Shown: positions 15,943 to 24,249 of the stretch, one piece after another | How positions within the stretch are numbered: position 1 is the first letter of the stretch | How the letters are laid out: every line of letters begins with the position of its first letter | Source of the DNA: Donghicola mangrovi | Lineage (GTDB): Bacteria > Pseudomonadota > Alphaproteobacteria > Rhodobacterales > Rhodobacteraceae | Reading direction: 5' to 3' | Length of the DNA: 64,000 bases | Assembly: GCF_013377535.1 (NCBI RefSeq) | Contig: NZ_JABCJE010000009.1 | Span: 1-64,000 of the forward strand | Notes under the pieces: generated by a model | The model's database searches: none | Told to the model about the DNA's origin: nothing | The model's input: the letters and a program-made list of their open reading frames with translations, nothing else | Made by a program: the position numbers and the translations under genes

Positions 15943-17284
15943 CGCTGCTGCAACTTACTTGGTTACGGCCATTGTTCTTGGCCAGATACAGGGCGCTGTC
16001 CGCTTCGGTCAGCGCCCTTTCCATGCCCGAGAGCCCGTCGCGGAACAGTTGGACGCCCACGGAAATGGTTAGCGCGACCTCGGGCGCATCCGCCCCCAGC
16101 GCCACCGGAACCGAGGCGATCGCGTGCCGCATTTCCTCGGCCAGCGCGGTGGCGTCGGCGATGTCGTTCACCTCGACTGCGATCAGGAATTCCTCGCCGC
16201 CCATGCGGGCCAGAACGGGGGCGTCGGGGATGGCCGCGTGCAAACGGCGCGAAATCTCGATCAGAGCTGTGTCGCCCGCCCCGTGACCGTAGCTGTCGTT
16301 GATCCGTTTGAAGTGGTCCAGATCGGCTACCATCAGCGCCAAAGCCCCACCGTTCCGCCGCGCTCGCTCACTGGCGCGGGCCAAGGCGGGCAGGGCGCCC
16401 CGCCGGTTCTGCAATCCGGTCAACGGATCGGTCAGCGATTCCGCATAGCCCTGACGCAGCGCGGTCTGCTGCGCCCTGAGCCGCGCTTGGCGGGCCATCA
16501 GTCCGCCAATCCGCAGGCCGATCTCGCGCGGGTCGGTGGCCCCCAGATACAGATCGTCCGCCCCCATGTTCAGCAGCTCCAGCGCCTGCTTTTCCAAGGC
16601 ACCGTCAAAGACCCCCAGCACCGCCGCGGTGTTCGTGCGCCGCCCCGAGCGCAGTTCGATCAGGGTATGCGCCGCCGGAAAGGGGTGCTCGTCACTGGCG
16701 CACAGCACCACCACTTCGGGCGGTGTGCCGGTGCCAAAGGGCTCGGCGGCTTCGGTCCAGGCCCGGGCGATGATCCGCCCCTCCCAGCCGCCGGTCAGGG
16801 CGCTGGCATAGTCCTGCGCCACCGCGCGGGTCGCGCCCACCACCAGCACCGGCGCGGCTTTCGCCGCCCCCGTCGCCAGCCCCCAATGCCACCCCGAGGG
16901 CAGGCTGCCTTCGGCCTCGAAACAGGCGCGGCGGGTCAGGCCGCGCAGGCGCGCGACCATCTCGGCGGGATTGCCCCCCGACTGGATCGCGTCGTCGGCT
17001 CCGGCGGCCAGCGCATCGGCCACGCTCAGGGGGCCGGTCTCGGCCAGAATCGCCATGACCGGCACATGGGGCTGCCCCAGCCGCCCCCGCAAATCGGCCA
17101 GCATCGCCGCAGGCGCCCCCGCCAGACAGCGCCCCGCCACGATCACCGCGTCCACGGGCGCGGCCTCGCGGATTTCGCCAATAGAACCGTGCAAGGCGAC
17201 CTGATAGGACAGTTGCGACAGGCGTACCTCGAGCATGATCCTGTTAATCGCCACATCATCGATGACAAGGATACGTCCGGACAT
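15929..17284 (-). CDS. PleD-like diguanylate cyclase with degenerate receiver
   Basis: This 451-residue protein has two receiver-like domains (about 1-120 and 145-280) and a GGDEF domain with the active motif MGGEEFL near residue 362, so it should make c-di-GMP. The first receiver keeps the acidic pair (VIDDVAIN), but the phosphoacceptor position is Ala50 (VDAVIVAGRC) instead of the usual Asp. The RxxD inhibition site five residues before GGEEF is also not evident. Either another protein activates it or it is unregulated by phosphorylation. The gene overlaps the metal-sensor gene end by 14 bp (convergent). No divK gene is adjacent. Confidence 0.88.
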   Translation of the reverse strand: MSGRILVIDDVAINRIMLEVRLSQLSYQVALHGSIGEIREAAPVDAVIVAGRCLAGAPAAMLADLRGRLGQPHVPVMAILAETGPLSVADALAAGADDAIQSGGNPAEMVARLRGLTRRACFEAEGSLPSGWHWGLATGAAKAAPVLVVGATRAVAQDYASALTGGWEGRIIARAWTEAAEPFGTGTPPEVVVLCASDEHPFPAAHTLIELRSGRRTNTAAVLGVFDGALEKQALELLNMGADDLYLGATDPREIGLRIGGLMARQARLRAQQTALRQGYAESLTDPLTGLQNRRGALPALARASERARRNGGALALMVADLDHFKRINDSYGHGAGDTALIEISRRLHAAIPDAPVLARMGGEEFLIAVEVNDIADATALAEEMRHAIASVPVALGADAPEVALTISVGVQLFRDGLSGMERALTEADSALYLAKNNGRNQVSCSSVNAA

Positions 17285-17370
17285 GACATGCCACTCTCTG
17301 CCTGTTTGCTGGTCATTTCTTTATCGGTAATGCAGGTTAAATTTTTCTTTCCAATATCGGAGGAATTTGA

Positions 17371-17649
17371 ATGAACAGCGCCGCTGCAGAGGTTTTGGCA
17401 ATCAAGGCTCTGGCCTGGCTCGCCACTCAGGACGAGCTTTTGGGCATCTTCATGGGCTCCAGCGGGGCCAGCCCCGACGATCTGCGCACCAAGATGGGCG
17501 ACCCGGAATTTCTGGGGGCCGTGCTGGATTTCATTACGATGGATGACGCTTGGGTCGTTCAGTTCTGTAATAAGGCAGGCCTTGCCTATGACATGCCGCT
17601 GCGCGCGCGTCAGGCCCTGCCCGGAGGAGAGCAGGTACATTGGACATGA
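17371..17649 (+). CDS. DUF3572 family protein
   Basis: This 92-residue protein matches DUF3572, small alphaproteobacterial proteins often found beside pleD/divK genes. Visible features are AIKALAWLATQDELLGIFMGSSG and FLGAVLDFITMDDAWVVQFC. The function is unknown. GGAGGA lies 7 bp before the ATG. It overlaps the next gene by about 10 bp, so the two are coupled, and it is divergent from the PleD-like gene across an 86-bp promoter region. Confidence 0.85.
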   Translation: MNSAAAEVLAIKALAWLATQDELLGIFMGSSGASPDDLRTKMGDPEFLGAVLDFITMDDAWVVQFCNKAGLAYDMPLRARQALPGGEQVHWT

Positions 17650-18374
17650 CGGCAAAGGTTAAGGGCATTCTGTTCGACAAGGACGGAACGTTATTCGATT
17701 TTAACGCCACCTGGGCCGTTTGGGCCTATGATTTTCTGACCGATCTGGTGGGGGGCGACGCGCCCAAGGCCGCCTTTCTGGGGGGCGCGCTGGGCTTTGA
17801 TTACGCCCACCGGACCTTTCACCCCGAAAGCCCCGTGATCGCAGGCACGGCCGAGGAAGTGGCCAGCTATATCAAGCCCTTCGTCCCCGATGTCCCCGAC
17901 GCCGAGCTGCTTGATCGCATGAACGCGGCCGCCGCCGTGGCCCCTCAGGTCGAGGCTGTGCCGCTAGCGCCGTTGCTGGCCGAACTGCGGGCGCGCGGCC
18001 TGAAGCTGGGCGTCGCAACCAATGACGCCGAACACCCCGCGCGGGCCCATTTGGTTAAGGCTGGCGTGCTGGAAGAGTTCGATTTCGTCGCTGGTTTCGA
18101 CAGCGGGTTTGGCGGAAAACCGCAGCCCGGTCAGCTCTTGGCCTTTGCCGATCAGCACGGTCTGGACCCGTCCGAAGTGGTGATGATCGGCGACAGTCTG
18201 CACGACCTACATGCGGGGCGCGCGGCGGGCATGCGCTGTATCGGCGTGCTGACCGGCATGGCCAGTGGCCCCGATCTGTCGCCCCATGCGGATGTGGTGC
18301 TGCCGGATATCGGATTCCTTCCCGATTGGTTAACCCAACAAGACCTGTGGCCCGAGCTGGAAACCCAGCGGTAA
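17640..18374 (+). CDS. HAD-family phosphatase (phosphoglycolate phosphatase-like)
   Basis: This protein of about 244 residues has HAD motif I in ILFDKDGTLFDF, with a helical cap inserted after it. Motif II is LGVATND, motif III the Lys in GFGGKPQPG, and motif IV the VMIGDSLHDLHAG acidic pair. The substrate is unknown, with phosphoglycolate or other small phosphate esters likely. Two starts are possible. TTG 17640 has the better spacing from GGAGGAG (17623-17629), while ATG 17646 lies six bases further. The gene overlaps the DUF3572 gene. Confidence 0.86.
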   Translation: MDMTAKVKGILFDKDGTLFDFNATWAVWAYDFLTDLVGGDAPKAAFLGGALGFDYAHRTFHPESPVIAGTAEEVASYIKPFVPDVPDAELLDRMNAAAAVAPQVEAVPLAPLLAELRARGLKLGVATNDAEHPARAHLVKAGVLEEFDFVAGFDSGFGGKPQPGQLLAFADQHGLDPSEVVMIGDSLHDLHAGRAAGMRCIGVLTGMASGPDLSPHADVVLPDIGFLPDWLTQQDLWPELETQR

Positions 18375-18408
18375 CCTTCCGCAAAAATCCACGCAATTTT
18401 ACCTGTTA

Positions 18409-18428
18409 GGGGCCGGTTAAGGCCCCTT
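18409..18428 (+). terminator. Possible terminator after HAD gene
   Basis: Stem GGGGCC-ggttaa-GGCCCC is followed only by TTG, so it is a weak candidate. Confidence 0.35.
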
Positions 18429-18457
18429 GCCGCACCCTCTGGAAAACGGAGGCAAGA

Positions 18458-19042
18458 ATGCACGGCTTGGTAAATTGCGCGATCGAATGCTTTGTTCGGG
18501 ACACTTATGGCGACGCCATGTGGCAACGCGTCTGCGCGCAAGCCACGCTGCCCGAACAAAGGTTCGAGCCCCTTCTGGACTATGACGACGACCTGACCCA
18601 AGCGATCCTGCGCGCCGCCTGCCGCGTGCTGCGCCGCCCCGAAGGCGAGATGCTCGAGGATTTGGGATGTGCCCTGATCTCTGGCGCGTCGGATTCGGCG
18701 GTGGCCACGCGGCGGCTGCTGCGCTTTTCCGGCGATAGTTTTGTCGATTTCCTCTATGCACTGGACGATCTGGCGGACCGCATCGCCCTCGCGGTTCCGG
18801 ATTTCCGGATGCCCCCCCTGACGGTCGAGGAACGCCAGCCAGACCTCTTCATCGTGCGGGGCGCGCGCCTCTGGCCCGGGTACATGGACGTGGTGCGCGG
18901 TGTCCTGCGAGCGATGGCAGACGAATACGGCGTGCTGGTCCTGATCGATTCGATGGACGCGGAGAATGCCGAGGCGCTCGAGGTCCGCCTGATCGACATG
19001 TCCTTTACTGCGGGGCGCGAATTCACCTTGCGCGCGGGCTAA
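18458..19042 (+). CDS. H-NOX-like protein (heme NO-binding family)
   Basis: This 194-residue protein aligns to the HNOB/H-NOX family from the first residue (MHGLVNCAIECFVRDTYG). Other matches are the DYDDDLTQAI, LEDLG and LRFSGDSFVDFLYALDDLADR blocks and a C-terminal GVLRAMADEYG helix. In classical H-NOX proteins the heme is held by a His that by ungapped comparison falls on Ala106 here. The YxSxR propionate motif is also not visible. It may therefore not bind heme, or may use another ligand. It sits 6 bp before an HNOBA-GGDEF protein, a known H-NOX partner type. Confidence 0.82.
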   Translation: MHGLVNCAIECFVRDTYGDAMWQRVCAQATLPEQRFEPLLDYDDDLTQAILRAACRVLRRPEGEMLEDLGCALISGASDSAVATRRLLRFSGDSFVDFLYALDDLADRIALAVPDFRMPPLTVEERQPDLFIVRGARLWPGYMDVVRGVLRAMADEYGVLVLIDSMDAENAEALEVRLIDMSFTAGREFTLRAG

Positions 19043-19048
19043 ACCACT

Positions 19049-20005
19049 GTGCCGTTTCAATTCCCCGAACTGCTGGACCAACTGTGTCCCCTGCACGCCA
19101 TTCTGGACGTCCAGGGCGTGGTGACTGGCGCCGGCCCCACCTGCCGGAAAATCCTTCCCGATCCGATTGGTCAGAGCGTCACGGACCTCTTTGAAATGCG
19201 GCGCCCTACCGGAATTACCGATGCCTCGGGACTGATCCGCGCGGGGGCAGGGCGGCTGCTCCTTTCGCCCAAGCGGCATCCGCAAATCCGCCTAAAAGGC
19301 GCGCTTTTCCCCGTGCCTCAGGGGGCGGTGCTGAACCTGTCCTTTGGCCTGTCCATGCAGGATGCGGTTGCGACCTACAACCTGACCCAGCGGGATTTCC
19401 CACCGACCGATCTGGCGGTCGAGCTGCTCTACCTGATTGAGGCAAACGCGCTCGCCATGAAGGCCGCCACCGACGTGACCCGCCGCCTTCAGTCCGCGCG
19501 TCAAAGGGCCGAATCCGATTCCCACACCGACGCACTAACTGGCCTGCTTAACCGTCGTGGGCTGGAAAACGCGGTCACGAAATTGCGCCGCCACCCCTGT
19601 GATGTCGCGCTTGTGCTCATGGATCTGGACCGGTTCAAAGCTGTAAATGACGGGCTGGGTCACAGTGCGGGCGATCAGGTTCTGCGCCTCGTGGCCGATC
19701 TGCTGCGCAAACACACGCGCCCTGATGACATTCTGGCCCGTTGCGGGGGCGACGAATTTACCCTGCTTCTGCACAACGTGACCGACGTCGATCTGGGGAA
19801 ACGTCTGGACGGTCTGATCGCTGAAATCGGGACCCCGATCGAAATCGAAGGAAAAACCTGTGGCATCGGTGCCTCGGCGGGATGGGTGTTGATCCCGGCT
19901 CAGGACCTGAGGAACTATGATAATATAGCAGAAATTACTGATAATGCGCTCTATGAGGCCAAGGCTCGGGGGAGGGGTTGTCACATACGCGCACGAATCG
20001 CGTAG
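19049..20005 (+). CDS. H-NOX-associated diguanylate cyclase (HNOBA-GGDEF)
   Basis: This 318-residue protein has an N-terminal HNOBA-like sensory region (about 1-140: LCPLHAILDVQGVV, GRLLLSPKRHPQIRLKGALF, PPTDLAVELLYLIEAN), a short coiled linker and a GGDEF domain (SHTDALTGLLNRRGLE, LMDLDRFKAVND, CGGDEFTLLL near 232). The RPDD product-inhibition site lies five residues before GGDEF. It should make c-di-GMP under control of the upstream H-NOX-like protein. The start is GTG 19049, 6 bp after the H-NOX stop. The pairing is well known, but here the sensor appears altered. Confidence 0.88.
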   Translation: MPFQFPELLDQLCPLHAILDVQGVVTGAGPTCRKILPDPIGQSVTDLFEMRRPTGITDASGLIRAGAGRLLLSPKRHPQIRLKGALFPVPQGAVLNLSFGLSMQDAVATYNLTQRDFPPTDLAVELLYLIEANALAMKAATDVTRRLQSARQRAESDSHTDALTGLLNRRGLENAVTKLRRHPCDVALVLMDLDRFKAVNDGLGHSAGDQVLRLVADLLRKHTRPDDILARCGGDEFTLLLHNVTDVDLGKRLDGLIAEIGTPIEIEGKTCGIGASAGWVLIPAQDLRNYDNIAEITDNALYEAKARGRGCHIRARIA

Positions 20006-20144
20006 AAATTGTAAAATTTGACAAGGGCTTGCAAAATTCTTGGTTTCCCTCTTTTCATAAGGCGCTGCTTTCCGGAAATTTTCGATCCGTAAGTTTGCCA
20101 AATGATAAGGACCGGCTTAGCCGGCTGCGTCGAAAGGGATGCAA

Positions 20145-20750
20145 ATGAGAGTTCTGTTGGCGGACGACCATGAATTGGTCGCTCAGACCATCGCGGCCTA
20201 TCTACGCTCAGAGATACAGGCCGACGTTACGGTGGTGCCGAACCTGCCCGATGCGCTGCATCAGGTTGGAACGCACCGGAGTTATGATCTGATCCTTTTG
20301 GATCTGAATATGCCGGGGATGAATCACCTCGAGGGTCTGGATGCCATGCTGACTGCAGCAAATGGCGCCAAGGTGGCCATCATTTCCGGTTACAGCGGTC
20401 GCATCGTGGCCGAAGAGGCGATCGCGCGCGGGGCGTCCGGCTATTTGCCGAAAACCATCGCGCCGGTGTCTCTGTTGTCAGCGGTCCGCCTGATGATCGC
20501 GGGAGAGGTGTTTTTGCCGTTTGCCTCGCTTATTTCGGCCGAGGAAGACACCACCATTTCTGCGCTGACCCGCCGCGAGTTGCAGGTGTTGCAGGGCATT
20601 TGCGAAGGCAAATCCAACAAGGAAATCGCCCGCACCCACGAGCTGCAGGAAGTGACCGTCAAGCTGCACGTCAAAACCTTGAGCCGCAAGCTGGGCGCCA
20701 AAAACCGGACCCACGCCGCGATGATCGCACGGGATCGGCAGTTGTGCTAA
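20145..20750 (+). CDS. LuxR/NarL-family response regulator
   Basis: This 201-residue protein has a receiver domain (LLADDHELV, phosphoacceptor Asp in LILLDLNMPG, Lys in GYLPKTIAP) and a C-terminal GerE helix-turn-helix (LTRRELQVLQGICEGKSNKEIA, then VTVKLHVKTLSRKLGAKNRTHA). ATG 20145 is used because AAAGGG ends six bases upstream. The ATG at 20139 would abut that site. No histidine kinase is adjacent. It lies 139 bp after the diguanylate cyclase, with its own likely promoter region and its own terminator, so it may be an orphan regulator or part of the same signalling island. Confidence 0.9.
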   Translation: MRVLLADDHELVAQTIAAYLRSEIQADVTVVPNLPDALHQVGTHRSYDLILLDLNMPGMNHLEGLDAMLTAANGAKVAIISGYSGRIVAEEAIARGASGYLPKTIAPVSLLSAVRLMIAGEVFLPFASLISAEEDTTISALTRRELQVLQGICEGKSNKEIARTHELQEVTVKLHVKTLSRKLGAKNRTHAAMIARDRQLC

Positions 20751-20770
20751 GCAATTGCCGATAAACGCAA

Positions 20771-20795
20771 AAAGCGGCGCTTGCGCCGTTTTTTT
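20771..20795 (+). terminator. Rho-independent terminator of response regulator gene
   Basis: Stem CGGCG-cttg-CGCCG, extended by A-T pairs, is followed by seven T, 20 bp after the stop. Confidence 0.9.
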
Positions 20796-20827
20796 GTGTC
20801 TAATCGTCAGCGATGTTCTGAGAAAAG

Positions 20828-20902
20828 TGGCAGCCCGTAGGGGAATCGAACCCCTCTTTCCAGGTTGAAAACCTGGCGTCCTAACCGATAGACGAACGGG
20901 CC
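20828..20902 (-). tRNA. tRNA-Glu (TTC), copy 1
   Basis: The 75-nt cloverleaf on the minus strand starts GGCCCGT and ends ACGGGCT-G-CCA, with CCA encoded. The anticodon arm CCAGG-TTTTCAA-CCTGG has anticodon TTC, and the T arm is GAGGGGTTCGATTCCCCT. It is identical to the two copies to its right. Confidence 0.97.
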
Positions 20903-20920
20903 ACTCTGTTGGTGAGGGGG

Positions 20921-20949
20921 TGTTTACTGTCGGGCGCGTGCCAGCGCAA
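20921..20949 (-). promoter_or_regulatory. Promoter of tRNA-Glu copy 1
   Basis: On the minus strand TTGCGC (20944-20949) and TAAACA (20921-20926) are 17 bp apart, about 18 bp before the tRNA. The same pair recurs before the other two copies in otherwise diverged flanks. Confidence 0.7.
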
Positions 20950-21047
20950 GGGGGAAAATCGCCTTTTTGACAGTTTTTTGAACATCCTAAACGGCCGCGC
21001 GAACAGCCGCATCCAGCGATTAATCGATCTGCGATATCGGGGAAAAG

Positions 21048-21122
21048 TGGCAGCCCGTAGGGGAATCGAACCCCTCTTTCCAGGTTGAAAACCTGGCGTC
21101 CTAACCGATAGACGAACGGGCC
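21048..21122 (-). tRNA. tRNA-Glu (TTC), copy 2
   Basis: It is 75 nt and base-identical to copies 1 and 3, with anticodon TTC and CCA encoded. It begins exactly 220 bp to the right of copy 1. Confidence 0.97.
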
Positions 21123-21139
21123 ACTCTGTGGTGAGGGCG

Positions 21140-21167
21140 TATTTACCGCGCCGCGCGGCAGGCGCAA
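21140..21167 (-). promoter_or_regulatory. Promoter of tRNA-Glu copy 2
   Basis: Minus-strand TTGCGC (21162-21167) and TAAATA (21140-21145) have a 16-bp spacer. They sit at the same place relative to the tRNA as in the other copies. Confidence 0.65.
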
Positions 21168-21224
21168 GGGGAAAATACGGCCGCTGCACAGATAAATTTC
21201 GACGCCCAAATCCGGACCGCCAGA

Positions 21225-21253
21225 AACGAAAAAACCGCCCCGAAGGGCGGTTT
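21225..21253 (-). terminator. Rho-independent terminator after tRNA-Glu copy 3
   Basis: Minus-strand stem AAACCGCCC-ttcg-GGGCGGTTT runs into a T tract, 15 bp beyond the tRNA 3' end. Equivalent hairpins are not clear after copies 1 and 2. Confidence 0.85.
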
Positions 21254-21267
21254 GTTTTCGACCGAAG

Positions 21268-21342
21268 TGGCAGCCCGTAGGGGAATCGAACCCCTCTTTC
21301 CAGGTTGAAAACCTGGCGTCCTAACCGATAGACGAACGGGCC
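21268..21342 (-). tRNA. tRNA-Glu (TTC), copy 3
   Basis: It is 75 nt and base-identical to the other two copies, and begins exactly 220 bp to the right of copy 2. It is the first of the three in transcription order and lies 128 bp downstream of the recJ stop. Confidence 0.97.
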
Positions 21343-21362
21343 ACTCTGTCGGTGTGAGGGGG

Positions 21363-21391
21363 TGTTTACTGCCCGCCGCATATCTGCGCAA
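21363..21391 (-). promoter_or_regulatory. Promoter of tRNA-Glu copy 3
   Basis: Minus-strand TTGCGC (21386-21391) and TAAACA (21363-21368) have a 17-bp spacer, as at copy 1. Confidence 0.7.
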
Positions 21392-21470
21392 GCGGAAAAT
21401 GCATTCCTTGCGATCTTTTTTCAGTGCCCGCAAAACCCCCTTATTTCAAAGGGATTTCAATCGCTTCGGC

Positions 21471-23219
21471 TCAGCCCGCCGAGGCAGGCGCGGCGTCCTC
21501 GAGGCGCAGTTGCGCGCTGCTGCGGCCCTGCCAGTGATTCAGCTCCAGCCGCCCCGCCAGATGGAAGGGCTGGCCATTGTGGTTCTCCAGCCGCGGGCCC
21601 AGATCGGTGTCATAGGCCCCAAAGCAAATCCCCTGCAGCCGCCCGCCCAATCCATCGGAAACGGTCAGCTTCAGGTGGCTCTCGCCGACCCGCTTGGCAA
21701 AGGTGATCTTGCAGGCGGGCAGGGCGAACCGCGGCCCCGGCGCACCCGCGCCATAGGGGCCCGCTGATTCCAGTTGCTCGATCAGTTCGGGGGTCGCGGC
21801 GCCGGGCATGATCGGGGCGTCGATGCGCAGGGCACGGGGGCCGCCCGCACCAGCGCCTTGGCGCTCCAAGAGTTCGGTCAGCCTCGCCATCGCCGGTTCC
21901 AGCTGATCCTGCATCACCGTCAGACCGGCCGCCATCTTGTGACCGCCGCCTTTGACCAGCAGCCCCTCTTGGGCCAGCTTGTGGATCGAGGCCCCCAGAT
22001 CGACGCCGTTCACAGACCGGCCCGACCCCTTGCCCTCGCCATCGGCAAAACCGATGACCACGGCGGGGCGGTTGGTCGCCTCTTTCAGGCGCGAGGCGAC
22101 GATGCCCACCACGCCCGGATGCCAGCCTTCGCCCGCAGCCCAGACCAAGGGCAGGTCCAGCCCGCGCCCTTCGGCCTGTTCCATGGCGGCGGCGCGCACG
22201 GCGGCCTCAATTTCCCGGCGTTCGGTGTTGTAGCCGTCTAGTCGGTCGGCCAAGGCACGGGCCTCGTGCGGGTCGGCGCAGGCCAAAAGGCGCGCCCCCA
22301 GATCGGCCTGACCCACGCGGCCACCGGCATTGACACGCGGCCCCAGAACGAACCCAAGCGAATAGGACGTCGGTGCCGTATCCATCCGGGACACGTCGCA
22401 CAGGGCAACCAGACCGGGCCGATCGCGCCGCGCCATGATCGCCAGACCTTGCCGCACCAGCGCGCGGTTCACCCCGATCAGAGGGGCCACGTCCGCCACG
22501 GTCGCCAGCGCCACCAGATCCAGCAGACCCATCAGATCAGGCCCTTTGGCCCCATCTTCGCGCAGCTGTCGGCCCGCCTCGACCAGCATCAGGAACACCA
22601 CGCCCGCCGCGCACAGATGCGCCAGATCGCCGGATTCGTCCTGACGGTTCGGGTTCACCACGGCCACGCAGTCGGGCAGGGTCTCCGCGCCCAAGTGGTG
22701 GTCCAGCACGATCACATCGGCGCCCTTGGCGGCGGCAATCGGCTCGTGGGACAGGGTCCCGCAGTCCACGCAGATGATCAGATCGTGGTCCCGCGCCAGC
22801 GCCTGCATGGCGGGCACGTTGGGGCCGTAGCCCTCGTCAATACGGTCGGGGATATAGAGGGTCGCCTCGCGCCCCATCGCCCGCAGCCACACCAGCAACA
22901 GCGCCGCGGAGCTGCCCCCATCCACGTCGTAATCCGCAAACACCGCTATCTTTTCGCGGCGCTTCACAGCCGCCAGAAACCGCCGCGCTGCCGGTTCCAT
23001 ATCGCGCAGACCGCGTGGGTCGGGCAGCAGGTCGCGCAACTGGGGACGCAGGTACTTTTCCGCACCCTCGGCCGAGACGCCAAGCCGCGCCATCACACGG
23101 CACAAGGGCTCGGGCAGGCCGGTCTGCTGGGCCATCGCCAGCCCAAGGCGCTCTACCTCGGGGCCGGGGCCCTCCCAGGTGCGGCCGGTCAGGGAATACT
23201 CTACGTCCAGAAAAGCCAA
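21471..23219 (-). CDS. recJ: Single-stranded-DNA exonuclease RecJ
   Basis: This 582-residue 5'-3' exonuclease is used in recombination and mismatch repair. The DHH phosphoesterase motifs are visible: FADYDVDGGSS near residue 95, ICVDCGT, and VLDHHLG as the DHH motif. The DHHA1 domain has SGRSVNGVDLG and the GGGHKMAAG motif, and an OB-fold tail follows (GRLELNHWQGR). The length is normal. The start MAFLDVEYSLTGRTW is 1 bp after the glpX stop, so recJ is the last gene of the hom-glpX-recJ operon. Confidence 0.95.
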   Translation of the reverse strand: MAFLDVEYSLTGRTWEGPGPEVERLGLAMAQQTGLPEPLCRVMARLGVSAEGAEKYLRPQLRDLLPDPRGLRDMEPAARRFLAAVKRREKIAVFADYDVDGGSSAALLLVWLRAMGREATLYIPDRIDEGYGPNVPAMQALARDHDLIICVDCGTLSHEPIAAAKGADVIVLDHHLGAETLPDCVAVVNPNRQDESGDLAHLCAAGVVFLMLVEAGRQLREDGAKGPDLMGLLDLVALATVADVAPLIGVNRALVRQGLAIMARRDRPGLVALCDVSRMDTAPTSYSLGFVLGPRVNAGGRVGQADLGARLLACADPHEARALADRLDGYNTERREIEAAVRAAAMEQAEGRGLDLPLVWAAGEGWHPGVVGIVASRLKEATNRPAVVIGFADGEGKGSGRSVNGVDLGASIHKLAQEGLLVKGGGHKMAAGLTVMQDQLEPAMARLTELLERQGAGAGGPRALRIDAPIMPGAATPELIEQLESAGPYGAGAPGPRFALPACKITFAKRVGESHLKLTVSDGLGGRLQGICFGAYDTDLGPRLENHNGQPFHLAGRLELNHWQGRSSAQLRLEDAAPASAG

Positions 23220-23220
23220 A

Positions 23221-24183
23221 TTAGCTGCGTGCCCTCGGGATGCGATAGCTCATGCGGCGGACCGATCCGGTCTTGCTGCGCATCAGCAGGGTTTCGGTTT
23301 GCAAGTAGCCGGGTGCACGGACCATCCCGCGCAGCAGGCTGGAATCAGTCACGCCGGTGGCCGCGAAAATCACGTGGTCGGTGACCAGCTCGTCGCGGGT
23401 GTAGATGCGGTCCAGCTCGCGGATGCCAGAGGCGCGGGTCAGGTGCCGTTCGTCATCGCTGCGATAGATCAGCTGGCCATAGAAATGCCCGCCAAGACAC
23501 TTCATCGCGGCCGCCGCCAGAACGCCCTCGGGCGCGCCGCCAGAGCCCATGTACATGTCGATGCCGGTCGATTCAGGTTCGGCGCAGTTGATCACGGCGG
23601 CGATGTCGCCATCGGTGATCAGGCGCACGGCCGCGCCGGTTTCGCGCAGGGCGGCGATCATCGGCATGTGGCGCGGACGCTCCAAAAGGCACACGGTGAT
23701 GTCCTTGGGGGCGCAGCCCTTGGCCTTGGCCAGCGCGCGCACGCGGGTCGCCGGGTCCATGTCCAAGGTCACGGTATCCGCAGGGACATTGCCGCCAAAA
23801 GCCAGCTTTTCCATATAGATATTGGGCACTTGGGTCATCGTGCCCTTGGGGGCCATCGCAATGACGGTCATCGCGTTGGGCAGATCCTTGGCGGTCAGGG
23901 TGGTGCCTTCCAGTGGATCAACCGCCACGTCCAGCTCGGGGCCGGTGCCATTGCCGACCAAGGTGCCCACGGCCATATGCTCGGACTCATCGTCACCGAT
24001 CACCACGGTGCCGCGCAGGTCCAGACGGCTCAGTTCCTCTTGCATGGCGGCGGCGGCAGCCTCGTCGGCGGCGCGTTCATCGCCGCGACCGATATAGTCG
24101 GCCATCGACAAAGCCGCCTTTTCCACGACACGCCCCAGACCGAGCGCAAGCATACGGTCCTGAAAATCGTCCGAAGCCGACAT
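23221..24183 (-). CDS. glpX: Class II fructose-1,6-bisphosphatase GlpX
   Basis: This 320-residue gluconeogenic enzyme converts fructose-1,6-bisphosphate to fructose-6-phosphate. The metal-binding region has GDDESEHMAVG and the catalytic DVAVDPLEGTTLTAKDLPNAM. Further family blocks are IYMEKLAFG, LITDGDIAAV and MGSGGAPEGVLAA. ATG 24183 is preferred to ATG 24192 because AAAGGA lies about 8 bp upstream of it and touches the other. It sits 66 bp after hom and 1 bp before recJ. Confidence 0.95.
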   Translation of the reverse strand: MSASDDFQDRMLALGLGRVVEKAALSMADYIGRGDERAADEAAAAAMQEELSRLDLRGTVVIGDDESEHMAVGTLVGNGTGPELDVAVDPLEGTTLTAKDLPNAMTVIAMAPKGTMTQVPNIYMEKLAFGGNVPADTVTLDMDPATRVRALAKAKGCAPKDITVCLLERPRHMPMIAALRETGAAVRLITDGDIAAVINCAEPESTGIDMYMGSGGAPEGVLAAAAMKCLGGHFYGQLIYRSDDERHLTRASGIRELDRIYTRDELVTDHVIFAATGVTDSSLLRGMVRAPGYLQTETLLMRSKTGSVRRMSYRIPRARS

Positions 24184-24249
24184 GGAAACCATCCTTTGTG
24201 TTTCGTTACGCCCCGCACCTAGTGTAACGGCCCGGGGCGCGAAAGTCAG

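Noticed and set aside
22266-23384. 372-codon plus-strand reading frame over recJ and glpX
   Set aside because: It is antisense to two certain genes, with low-complexity Arg/His/Gln composition.
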